Assembly: GCA_001692895.1 (NCBI GenBank)
Contig: KV748202.1
Coordinates: forward strand, 1,736,001-1,800,000
Length of the DNA stretch: 64,000 bases
Source of the DNA: Cenococcum geophilum 1.58
Lineage: Eukaryota; Ascomycota; Dothideomycetes; Gloniales; Gloniaceae
Direction of reading: 5' to 3'
This document shows, piece after piece, positions 23,959-34,146 of the stretch. A model generated the notes under the pieces. That model had not been told where the DNA came from and made no database searches. It was given only the letters and a program-made list of their open reading frames with translations. Every line of letters starts with the position of its first letter. Positions within the stretch are counted from its first letter, which is position 1. Both the position numbers and the translations under genes were made by a program.

Positions 23959-24154
23959 TAAATATTCGCTTTAGTATACTTTAAGTAAAAAGATAGTTAT
24001 TGTAAAGATAGGTTTACTAACGTAATATAAACCAACCCCTTTTTTAAATAGCGAGAATATAGAGACGGTATAATCTTACTAAGAGATAATATTGTAGTAA
24101 TAGTGCGAGTACAACAAGCAGTTAAAGAAGAAGAAATTGCTTTAGGTATAATAA
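23959..24154 (+). other. A1 3' tail, part 2 (between gypsy B and copia)
   Basis: Continues A1 sequence without a gap. The corresponding uninterrupted sequence is present in A2 (about 39250-39440) and A3 (about 52110-52305). GCAAT (24155-24159) is the target duplication of the copia element. Confidence 0.7.
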
Positions 24155-24159
24155 GCAAT

Positions 24160-24354
24160 TATTAGTCTTACAAGGTAATATCACGTAGCTACGGTTCGTA
24201 GATAGTATAATAATAATTATTCTTCTTCTTAAAGAAAGGGGTGAAGAACTTAAGGTTCCTTACCACGCTAGTGCCGCGGCGGCACGTGATGGTAACTTGC
24301 TATACGTGACGGTAATATGCCTCTTATGGTGACCATTTACCTTTATTCCTAACA
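24160..24354 (-). repeat. Copia 3' LTR (left copy)
   Basis: 195 bp, TATTAGTCTTACAAGG to TTATTCCTAACA; the first bases were TGTTGG before mutation, as in the right copy. It contains a GC-rich inverted repeat, GTGCCGC-G-GCGGCAC, that survives in both LTRs. Confidence 0.9.
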
Positions 24355-24879
24355 CTAGTAACTCTTTTTTTATAGTTGCCATCTATATATATATACCGCT
24401 TAACTAGCGGAATAAAAATTAATCCTCCTTACTTACTATTGCTATTATAATATAAGTCTCGCTGTCCTAAAATTTGCCTCTTAGTATGTGGTGCTTTCTT
24501 ACTTATAAGTTATAGGTAGGTATCTTATTAGTAGGGCCGCTAAGGCGCTAGCGGTAAGCGAGCTAATAGCGATTTTCTATCCCGGGGATAGAAAATCCTA
24601 ATTAGCTAGTTTAAGTTAGGGTCTGTAGAATGTTATGCCCTAAAAAAGTCTTAGTAAGAGAATCTAACTAATTAGACAACTTTGACCGCCGGTTAAAGTT
24701 CCTAGATATCTCAAGACCTTATATAATTAAGAAATTTTTAGGGACTCCCTTTTAACCTAACCTTTAACTTATATATGTAGAGTATTTGTATTAATAAATG
24801 TCTCTAGTACCTTGTTTAGGTTCGCCTTTATTATTATATCTACTAGGTTATCTTAGCTATTAATTTATTAAATCTTAAA

Positions 24880-27800
24880 GAGTTTTTAACGCTTATAGGA
24901 CTGCTAAAGTGCCATAATATTAATTATAAGGCGCTTCTCCTTTGTAGTACTAAGCTTAACTAAACACTTATAGAGGGAATATAAGTCGGTGCATACAATT
25001 ATAGGGATAATAGAAAGTTCGAGCCAATCTATAATTATCTTTAGGGTAGTTCCAATTATAATTACTATATTAACTCCGCCAACTATTCTATATATCTCTA
25101 ACGCCAAAACACTTTATATAACGCGCTTACTCTTAATTAAGCTCTAATAGATAAGATTGCCGTAGATTATAAAGTTATTCTCTCTAGTAGATTTGTTTGT
25201 AATAATAATTTTATATCCTAGCTAGGAGCTAAAATCTTTATTATTTATAAACGATCTATTAATAAATACAAAGAGCTTAGCGGTAGGAAGATTAATAGGC
25301 ATATAGAGTAGTCCCCAATTAAGATGGTTTATTTGCTAAAAAAGACGCTTATTTAGGGCAAGGATATTATCCTTAGTTAGTTCCTAGTATTAAGCCGTAA
25401 TAGAGAGATTAAATAAAGCCTTGGGTTAATAGATAGAAGTAACATAAGCTCTATAAGCACGTTGCTCCATATATCCTTACTTTAGAGAATTAACATTAAT
25501 AATATTAATCCTCTTACCTTAACCCTTTTAGCGTAAAGTAATAGAATCCTTATTTAGGGAGAGGATGCATCTATTAAAGAGTAATGGTGTTATTAAATTA
25601 AGCTTTTCCTTTGGCTTTACTATAAGATTTACCTTTATTAGCTTATCCTCTTTAAGAGCTAAGAATTAGTCGTCTCCTAAAATAATTATATTATTAGTTT
25701 ATATATCAACGATTCTAAATAGGGTTCCCGTGGTTATAATAAGGAAGTAGGGATTAAATATAGAAGTAGTTATTAAAAGCTTCTCTTTATAGTGCTTGCT
25801 GTAGGTAGCCTACTAGTAAGTTCCTACCTCTATAATTCTATATAATGGCTTAAATATAACCATAATTGTATCTTTAGGATACTAGTGGCGAATTTACTCT
25901 AGAAGGTATGCTAATATTAAGCGCTAAAGGTGCGTCTCTAATTAGGTGTAGGCTTAAATAATATCTTATAAATAAACCGCTATTCTATTCTTTATTAAGG
26001 AGGGAGCTAATATAATAATAACTCGCTAACTAGCTCATTAAATCATAGGAGATTGTGTAAGAATTATCTCTTTGCTATTATTATTATAACCTTAGATAAT
26101 AAGCCTTAATTTCTTAAATAGGGCGTTAGTAGCCTTGCCCTTAATCTTATTAACTATCCTTAACTTAAAGATACGAACTTTATTAAACTTAGTAGGGTTA
26201 TACTTCTTAAATTTAAAGACTCCTCTTATAATAAGACCGTCGATCTCCTACTTATTAGATGCTTAGAAAGGAGCTCCTAAGGTTATAATATAACCTTCCT
26301 TTTAGAGCTATTTTGCAAGCTTAAAGTTAGCCTTCTCTTTAGCTATTATAAAGGCCATTAATAACTTAACTCTATTCTTAATGGCGGCAATAAATTATTC
26401 TTTAAAATTAATAAGATGTTAGTGATTTTGTAATCCCTTTAGGCGACCTCTACCACGTCGTGGTTGTGGCGTATCTACTATAATTATATTAGGATTATAG
26501 TCGCCTTCTAAAGGACATTAATTGTAGTTCTCCTCTAGGGCATCTTTTAGGGCATCCTGTAAAGGCTTAGAATTATTATCTTTATAATAAGGCTTAATAA
26601 CAGTTAAACGGAATTAAGTGGGTCTGTAAGGTATCTAAATAGTATAAGTTTAACTATTAATTATAATAAGTTGGTGTAGGCCTAACTATCCTCCCCTTTT
26701 ACGCTATACGCGTACTTTAGACTAAAGTGGCAGATTAAGCGCAGTTAAGGTGTTTAGGCCATTTCTTATTCCTAGTATATTATTAACCTAGCGTATAGCA
26801 TAGAGACGTTATACCTCCTTTATTATCTTGCAAATAGCCTTAGCTTATTATATAATAGAGGGAGATAGTAGAGAATTGTTAGTTATTTAAGGGTAGGCGC
26901 TAAAGACTAGTAATATAGGTACGAGTCTATCCGGGCCAGCGGAATTATTAATAGCTTTAATAGCTATTTGCAAGGTAAGTTCTTTACTAGCATCCTTTAG
27001 TTCTAAAGAGATAATCTTATATACGCGGCGTAATAGCGTATAATATTATTCTACTTTTCTAATACTATTATATACCTTAATGGGGACTTCCTTAACCTTA
27101 ATTGCTATTGCCTTTATCTATTATTAGAACTCTATAAATAAGAAGTTCTTTCCTATATTATAGATAATTTAATTAGGGGGTCCTAAATAGATATTAATCT
27201 AGTATAACTAAAGGGTATCCTATGCGTTTCTAGCTGATATATCTTTTAAGAAACGCGCGGCTTAGAAGGAGGTTAAGAAGTTAATAACTTAGAGCACTGG
27301 TTANCGCTAAGATATATAACGTTAATAATAATATAGAAGTTAAAGTCGTAGTTATCCTTAAGGGTGAACTTAAATCGGCTAGGGGACTTTTGGTTTATTT
27401 GGTAGTAATAGTAATACTTTATAAGATACTTAATTGCCTTAACCTTAACTTTATAGCCTACTCGCTAAAAAACCCTAAGTAATTAATAAACAGATAGGTA
27501 GCTAAAACGATAGTATAGTTAACGTAACTCTAACTTAGTTAAATAGCTTTAAGCAACACTCTTTTCTAGTTATTAAAGGAGCAGCTAAGGGTAACCCTAC
27601 TTACGTATAATAGGCACTTAATTATCTCCCTGTACGAGTATATTCTTAAGGTTATTAAGCTTAACGCCTAATTTATTTATATCCCTAATATAGAATAGAA
27701 ATAGAGTGTTTACGGGAATAATATGGAAAGTGATATATCCTAAGGGGGTTTAGACCCTAATTATGCCGAGAGAGATTGCGGTACCCTTACTAAAACGTAT

Positions 27801-29633
27801 TATATATTGGCCTGCCGTTAATTAGTTAATCTAGATAGAAGTATTAAGTTATTAAAGAGCTTAAACTTAAGGTTCTCCTACTATAGATACTCCTACGGCT
27901 CTAGTATCTGGTATAATACTATAGAAGACATTTGCTAAGTATTTATCGTCGAAGGAGAACGCGGAGCTCTTCTTTAGCTTATTAAAGATATCTAACTTCG
28001 TTATAGAATAGAGCGTAAATTAGTTATTAAGAATAGTAACGGCTTGTATACCATCTACCTTACTATATTTAGTGAAGTATTAGTTAGGTAAGTAGTCCTT
28101 AATTTCTATATCTATAAGGAGCTATTTGGTCTTATTAACCTTACCCTTAAGATNNTTTACGCCTTTNTATTAAACTAGGAAGCTTTAAAAGTAGGCTATA
28201 GTAACCTTATAATTTCTAATATTTTTTATACTTTAACAAAACTTATTATATACCTCCTTTTGCTTATTAAGGGAGTATCTAGTTAACTAGCAATTTAGCT
28301 TTTTATAAATATAGCACTTCTTTTAGCGATTACTTTAAAGTAAACCTCTATAAGGACCTCTATAATTACCTTATAGTTAACGTTAATTATACCCTTTACT
28401 ATATTCCCTACTACGGCCGCTATATATTTAATTAGTTTAGTTATAATTATATTAGTTAGGAACGCTTAGTTAGGTAGGGTTTTTAGTATAAAACTATTAA
28501 GGTTCTTATATTTGTATTGCAGTACCTATAATGGAGCATAGTTTGGTATATACTCCTTTAAACGTATCCGCAGGTTTATATAGCGCTAAGTTATACTTAG
28601 GAACGCTATAGCAGGCTAAGATAACCTGGTCCCTTAGGCTATTCTTATTTTAGTAAGTTTTGGTAAGGCTACGTTAGATTTTCTAGAGTTTATTAAAGAG
28701 TAGTTAAAGGCACTCTAAATAAGTCTTTATTAGGTTAGAAGTAATAACTCTCTAAAACGTAGTCTCCCGCTATTTAGATATATAAAGTTGGCGATTTTTA
28801 TTAGTCTTAAAGTAGGCTCTAGTAAGCTAAAGCATTACATTAAAGTTATAGTTTTTACCCGTAATATGGTCGTAATAGAATATTACCGCCTGTCCCTTTA
28901 ATATAATAGAGAAAGCGTAATAGTACTAGTGGCGTTAAATTTTAACCTTATTATAACAGTTATAAAAGACCTATAGTTTTGCTCTAAGTATATTATACAG
29001 TTCTTCTCTAAACTTTTTCTCTTCGTCCAAATATACCGTTATTAGATTTATAACTTCTTATAGTAAAGGCTTACTAGTTAGCTAGAGTAGAGGAGGTAGA
29101 GGCGGAATAACTCTAAGTAGGAGAGCACCTCTAGGTGGGAGAGTAGCTTTAGGTAGGGGGTTAGCGTTCTAGGGGTTTTAATATAAATTAAAGTTGCCTT
29201 CTAAAGAATATGGGTTGTTTTTAGGTTTCCGTAGTTAACGTATAATCTTAGCTTCCGTCTATATTAGTTCTTCTATACTAATAATAACGGCCTAAATATT
29301 ACTAGCAATTGGGTTACCGTTTTTAGTAACGTATACCCCATTTCTATAAAGAAAGTCTTAAAAATCCTAAATAATATTAACGTTGCTAAGTGCCTAGGTA
29401 TCGGCAGTCCATCCCACAAAATCTTTTCTAAAGTACTCCTATAGTTATAAATCGGCGTAGTATTTATTTTAGTAGAATATAATATAGTGTAGGAGAAAGC
29501 TATTAACTTGTTTTGCGGTATAAGTTTTTATATTAAAGGCGAATTCGTCCTAATCTTTATTAATAAGTTTCGCGTGCTTAGCTACCCCTAGTAGTAAGGA
29601 GTCTTTCTAGTTATTTAAAGTAGGCGTAGCCAT
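24880..29633 (-). pseudogene. Copia gag-pol polyprotein, RIP-mutated
   Basis: The frame starts at ATG 29633 (MATPTLNN-KDSLLLGVAKHA), a gag-like N-terminus, and runs leftwards through many stops. Gag extends to about 28700. Integrase is expected around 28300-27000 but I could not assign its residues with certainty. The RT is clear at about 26350-25400. It starts with EIDGLIIRGVFKF and KVRIFKLRIVNKIKGKATNA, and has a catalytic TNN (25690-25698) where the family has a DD pair, followed by ILGDD. RNase H follows at about 25250-24880 with an open 67-residue stretch (ALEIYRIVGGVN, CTDLYSLYKCLVKLSTTKEK). Both RT aspartates are lost, so the copy is inactive. Confidence 0.8.
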
Positions 29634-29675
29634 ATTTTTGGAGGGAGGGAAGTGTTATTAGTGTAGGGATTATTG

Positions 29676-29768
29676 TTTAGTACGCGTTCGTAATATATAT
29701 TTGTCATTTAGTACGCGTTTATAATATATATTTGTTATTTAGTACGCGTTTATAACGTGTATTTGCGA
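29676..29768. repeat. Three 31-bp tandem units in the copia leader
   Basis: The unit TTTAGTACGCGTTCGTAATA plus 11 bp begins at 29676, 29707 and 29738. The array lies just upstream of the gag start on the minus strand. Confidence 0.8.
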
Positions 29769-29774
29769 TTATAG

Positions 29775-29945
29775 GGCTTAGGACTAGTTCTAGCCTTAAA
29801 TTATAAAGACTTATAAAGCGTGTTGTTCTGCGTAATAGACGCAAGAATCCATAATCTTAGAAAGGCTTAGGACCAGTTCTGGCCTTTAGATCCTTAGATT
29901 TATAGAAGAGTTCTATTTAAGGTTTAGGACCAGTTCTGACCTTAA
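29775..29945. repeat. Three dispersed GGCTTAGGACCAGTTCTGGC copies in the copia leader
   Basis: Near-identical 24-bp motifs begin at 29775, 29864 and 29921, all in the same orientation, between the 31-bp array and the right LTR. They could be packaging or regulatory repeats of the element; nothing in the sequence proves this. Confidence 0.7.
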
Positions 29946-30051
29946 AAGACAGCTTCCTCTAGCATAAGTAGCACTAGTATAGTAGCTCGTCTCTTCTTAG
30001 TGGAATACCTAGCTGCTCTGTGGTATAACAGTGAAGTTAACTACTAATTAG

Positions 30052-30246
30052 TGTTGGTCTTATAAGGTAATATCACGTAGCTACGGTTCGTAGATAGTAT
30101 AATAATAATTATTCTTCTTCTTGAAGAAAGGGGTAAGGAACTTAAGGTTCCTCACCACGCTAGTGCCGCGGCGGCACGTGATGGCAACTTGCCACACATG
30201 ACGGCAATATGCCTCTTATAGTGACCATTTGCCTTTATTCCTAATA
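30052..30246 (-). repeat. Copia 5' LTR (right copy)
   Basis: 195 bp, TGTTGGTCTTATAAGG to TTATTCCTAATA, followed by the duplicated GCAAT. Confidence 0.9.
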
Positions 30247-30349
30247 GCAATAATATTAACCAAATTAATTAGATAGATATTATACCTCTAGTAAATAACT
30301 TAGAAATACTTAGAATCTTTAAGGATAAAGATAAAGAGAAGGGAGATAG

Positions 30350-30773
30350 TATTATAAACGCTTTAAGTATAATATTATAACTACTTAGGGAAGAGTTAGA
30401 AGAAGCTAGTTAGTTAATTTAGGCACGGTTTAGAATAAAGCCAATAGAGCTATATAATAAGGAATAGTAACTAAGGTTATATAGGGTAATCTATATAATC
30501 TATATAATCTATATAATCTATAATAGAGCAGATAAAGTATACGTATATTACGTATAAGAAGGATTTTATAAGAGTACGGTTGTATATTTAAGAACCCTTA
30601 GTCTCTACCTAGATAGTTCCTTCCTTATAGTAATTCTTAAAATATAATTAAAGTTAATCTATTAGGCAACTACTTTACCAGTTATTATTACGTTGTTAAC
30701 TTTAATTTATATTACCTATATACCTAGCCTAATAATAAGCCTATTATAGTACCTGCTATAAGGTTCTGTTATA
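30350..30773 (+). repeat. A1 3' LTR (424 bp)
   Basis: Begins TATTATAAACGCTTTAAG, the mutated form of TGTTACGAACG in the 5' LTR, and ends GGTTCTGTTATA, followed by ATTTC. It is preceded by the purine tract and by the last A1 segment, 30252-30349. It is more RIP-mutated than its partner. Confidence 0.9.
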
Positions 30774-30778
30774 ATTTC

Positions 30779-31026
30779 TATATTAACTTCTAGCTAATAA
30801 CTATATAGTTTTCCCCTTTATATATACCGCTTATAATTATAAAACTATAAGGCAATTAGCTAAAGGATTTATATATACTCTTAAATAAACTATAAGGGAT
30901 ATTATTGCGGACACCTTAGGTTGCCCTTAGAACAACCCCTAAACGCCCCTTAGATAGTTGCTGGTTATATACTAGAGGCACATACCTATAATATATAATC
31001 TCTACAATCCTAGAGGCCTTACCTCC
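30779..31026. other. Unassigned AT-rich stretch
   Basis: About 250 bp of RIP-like DNA that continues from 9859 once A1 is removed. I see no coding signal. It ends in CCTCC (31022-31026), the target duplication of the next element. Confidence 0.5.
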
Positions 31027-31271
31027 TGTTACGGGACTGCCCGCGACACACGCTACGCTAGACGCGTAGCTTTCCTTTCCTTATTTAATATCGCTCGGCA
31101 GATAGTTTATCCGCCCCGATTGCCCCTATATAGATTCAGCCTCAGCCGCATTCCTGTTAAGCTCTCCAGCAATCCTCTTAAGTCTCCACAACAGCCGTAC
31201 GTAGCTATCAATTCTTTGAATCTGATGCCTGTTTATCTAGCGTTCGTATGTGATACATCATCATCATAATA
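31027..31271 (+). repeat. TRIM-like left LTR
   Basis: 245 bp, TGTTACGGGACTGCCCGC to CATCATCATAATA. It differs from the right LTR at scattered C/T and G/A sites. Confidence 0.9.
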
Positions 31272-31571
31272 TTAGGATTGCTCGCCCCGCCAGCTAGACG
31301 TTGACGATAGCGTAAAGCTATCGCGGACTCTCTACGTAGAGTCTTCGACGTATCTAGTCCAGATTTTTTTTTCTTCCTTCTTTCCAGCCCAGCCTTCCTT
31401 CTAGACCCGCCAGACCCGCTAGACCCTGACCCTGCCGCTGGCACCGTACTGCTCCCCGACTAGGTAGAGCTGCGCTCCCTAGACCTTGACCCTGTCACTG
31501 GTACTATGCTGCTACCGCACCATTACGACTAGGTAGAGCTGTGCTCCCTAGATCCTGACCCTGTCGTAGCA

Positions 31572-32134
31572 CCGTACTGCCACAGCCAGACACCCAGCTC
31601 TTCTCCTGCTTATGTAGCAGCCAGACCCAGCTCTTCTCCTGCTTGTGTAGCAGCCAGACTCAGCTCTTCTCCTGCTTGTGTAGCAGCCAGATTCCAGATA
31701 CCAGTCCAGACACCCAGCTCTCCTCCTGCTTGTGTAGCAGCCAGTCTAGAGCTACCCCAGATTCCAAATCCAGTCCAGATACCAGTCGCCGGCACCGTAC
31801 TGCCACCCTGATGACCCTGACGACCCTCGCTGGCATCGTACTGCTGCCCCGACCACGCTCGCTGGCATCGTACTGCTGCCCCGACCACGCTCGCTGGCAT
31901 CGTACTGCTACCTCTCGACTTCGTCGCTGGCACCGTACTGCCACCACACGACCCTTCGCTAGCATCGTACTGCTACCCCCAGATCAGTCGTAGCACCGCA
32001 GTGCTACTCGACCCTTCGCTAGCATCGTACTGCTACCACACGACCCTATCGCTAGCAGCGTACTGCTACCACACGACTCCGTCGCTGGCACCGTACTACT
32101 ACTGCTCGATCAGTCGCTTGCATCGTACTGCTAC

Positions 32135-32167
<33 letters not shown>

Positions 32168-32300
32168 TATACTACCAGACCAGACACCAGACCCAGACCC
32201 AGCGCTTGCATCGTACTGCTACCCTGACGACCTATTACTGGCACTATACTGCCACCTAACGACCTTGTCGCTGGCAGCGTACTGCCACCTACCAGATTCT
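31572..32300. repeat. Minisatellites inside the TRIM-like element
   Basis: A 33-bp unit (CAGCCAGACCCAGCTCTTCT plus CCTGCTTGTGTAG) repeats at about 31572-31745. A 32-bp unit built on CGCTGGCATCGTACTGCTGC follows at about 31787-32300, first as near-identical copies and then degenerate. A short ACACCAG run lies at about 32138-32175. The 78-residue minus ORF upstream (31208-31444) overlaps the LTR and is probably fortuitous. Confidence 0.8.
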
Positions 32301-32377
32301 ATTCTTTCTCTTTCTCTTTCTCTTCCTTTGTCCCAGCTCTGCCTCACCAGATCTGCGACCCCCTAGAGGGGGGGTAC

Positions 32378-32622
32378 TGTCACGGGACTGCCCGCAACAC
32401 ACGCTACGCTAGACGCGTAGCTTTCCTTTCCTTATTTGATATCGCTCGGCAGATAGTTTATCCGCCCCGATTGCCCCTATATAGATTTAGCCTCAGCCGC
32501 ATTCCTGTTAAGCTCTCTAGCAATCCTCTTGAGTCTCCACGACAGCCGTACGTAGCTATTAATTCTTCGAATCTGATGCCTGTTCATCTAGCGTTCGCAT
32601 GTGATACATCGTCATCGTGACA
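32378..32622 (+). repeat. TRIM-like right LTR
   Basis: 245 bp, TGTCACGGGACTGCCCGC to CATCGTCATCGTGACA, followed by the duplicated CCTCC. Confidence 0.9.
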
Positions 32623-32627
32623 CCTCC

Positions 32628-32847
32628 TTAAGAATTCGTCTCTTTTACTAATTTATCCCGTTCTAATCGTGTCCTTATAGGCCCCTGTCTATAAAGTCCC
32701 CTTATATTTAAATCCTTCCTACTCCTTTTTAAAAGGGCAGTTAGCTTTAAGGACTAAATTATTTATTTATATCTTTTATTTATAACTACTAATCTCTCTT
32801 AAAATCTTATAATAACCTAAATAGAAACTCCACGGATACCTTATCCC
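32628..32847. other. Unassigned stretch between TRIM-like and piggyBac elements
   Basis: About 220 bp, AT-rich, with no coding signal. It ends in TATCCC immediately before the TTAA target of the piggyBac element. Confidence 0.5.
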
Positions 32848-33876
32848 TTAACCCGTCAGCGTCCCCGGAGCAGGTGGTCCGTGCGGGAACGTCGTACTCC
32901 AAACTTCGCAGTTGTATATAGAAATAATCAACTAATATATCTATCAATTATGCCTCATAAACGCACTGCAACTGACGTCGATCTTGTTCAACCGACTCAA
33001 TATAAGGTCAAGCCCACCAAGGAAGCCAAAAAGCTACCCCCGAAGCCATGGCCTCTGCCCAATTTCACGCCACTTCAGGTGGAAGATTTCGACGCCCCAG
33101 GACGCCCAAACCTTCCTCCTGAGCTCGATCCACACGATCCTCTGGCTATATTTAGGCTCTTCTTTACGGATGAAATTATGGATAAGCTGGTGGAGTGGAC
33201 GAATTAATATGCGGATGAAAACCTAACACCAGAGCAAAAGGCACCAAAACACCATAAACGCGTATGGTACCCTACTACAAAGGAAGAACTCTAGGCGTAC
33301 TTCGCAGTGCTTATTTATATGGGAATTACTACTGAAGGCGCCACTAAGAACTACTGGGGCGTTTCAGACCCGAATGATGCGTCCCATCCTGTCCGAAAAT
33401 ACATAGGCTGCTCGAGATTTAAGCAACTCGACCGCTATTTTCGATGCACCAAACCGTGGCCAAAGGACGATACAACGCCAAGGACTACATTTGATCGAGT
33501 TTATAACTTTAGTAAATGCATTAGGCTTCGATGTAGAGAGCTCTACACCTCAGGAACGCACCTAGCTGTTGATGAGACGATCCAACGCTTTACGGGCCGG
33601 GCATTAGAAATTGTTAATATTCCAACCAAACTGACGCCCGAGGGCTTTAAAATATGGGTCTTAGCAAATGAGGGCTATATATTGGACTTCATGTGGCACG
33701 CTAGAGGCGATGGCCCTGTTAATCTAGATGAGACGTTTACAAACAGACTTGCTAACAAGCAAGCTAAGCAAGCATTGACCCCTCGGCTTGCTTGCTTGCC
33801 TATTTTAGAACCTCCTACTTGCTTACTTGCTTATCTGAGCAAGCCGGCTTGCTAAGCTTGTAAAGCTTAGGTGCTT

Positions 33877-34030
33877 GCCAAGACTGGTGATCCATTTATT
33901 GGTGTTGTAGCAGAGGATCGCTCTATAAGCGTCTTCCTTATCCACCAAGCTCCTGGCCGCCACCAAAGCCAATCGGGAACCAGTATGACAGCGCGCGCGC
34001 TATGAGGAAGATTCTATCACCAGTCTTGGC
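33877..34030. repeat. 15-bp inverted repeat near the hAT left end
   Basis: GCCAAGACTGGTGAT (33877-33891) and its exact complement at 34016-34030 enclose about 125 bp that includes a short (GC)n run. No target duplication flanks it. It could be a hairpin or a remnant of a smaller insertion. Confidence 0.5.
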
Positions 34031-34051
34031 ATAGTGTTGATCAGCGAGGAT

Positions 34052-34132
34052 GAGGCGAAGAGGCTACGGAGGAGGCTACGGAGGAGGAGGCTACGGAGGA
34101 GGAGGCTACAGAGGAGGAGGCAGAGGGCGCTA
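34052..34132. repeat. GAGGAGGCTACG simple repeat
   Basis: About 80 bp of (GAGGAGGCTACG)-like units, downstream of the hAT transposase stop. Confidence 0.75.
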
Positions 34133-34146
34133 TTTACAGCCATAAG

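Larger units (their letters stand above)
24160..30246 (-). mobile_element. Ty1/copia retrotransposon nested in A1
   Basis: A 6087-bp element with 195-bp LTRs and the target duplication GCAAT (24155-24159 and 30247-30251). The coding order on the minus strand is gag, then an integrase-position region, then RT, then RNase H, which is diagnostic of copia rather than gypsy. The empty site is visible in A2 near 39245 and in A3 near 52110 (ATAAGCAATA). Four ambiguous bases (27304, 28154, 28155, 28167) fall in its interior. Confidence 0.9.
9860..30773 (+). mobile_element. Ty3/gypsy chromovirus family A, copy 1 (A1), with two nested elements
   Basis: A complete LTR retrotransposon on the plus strand, bounded by 424-bp LTRs and the target duplication ATTTC. 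Without gypsy B (17030-23953) and the copia element (24160-30246), plus their 5-bp duplications, it is about 7.9 kb. That matches A3 (7943 bp) and A2 with its own insertions removed. The internal order is gag with a zinc knuckle, a long extra segment, protease, reverse transcriptase, RNase H, integrase, chromodomain, then a roughly 700-bp tail and a purine tract (AAAGAGAAGGGAGATAG) before the 3' LTR. It is heavily RIP-mutated. Confidence 0.9.
31027..32622 (+). mobile_element. Small non-autonomous LTR retrotransposon (TRIM-like), 1596 bp
   Basis: Two 245-bp LTRs (31027-31271 and 32378-32622) are flanked by CCTCC (31022-31026 and 32623-32627). The interior is 1.1 kb with no gag or pol. A purine tract (CTAGAGGGGGGGTAC) lies immediately before the right LTR, which gives plus orientation. 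The interior is GC-rich minisatellite and hardly RIP-mutated, quite unlike its neighbours. The right LTR keeps canonical TGTCACGG...GTGACA ends, whereas the left LTR ends in ATAATA. It would need enzymes from another element to move. Overlapping ORFs on both strands are repeat translations. Confidence 0.85.

Noticed and set aside
31610..32366. ORFs of 101-121 residues on both strands in the TRIM-like element
   Set aside because: They follow the 32- and 33-bp minisatellite units and overlap each other on opposite strands.
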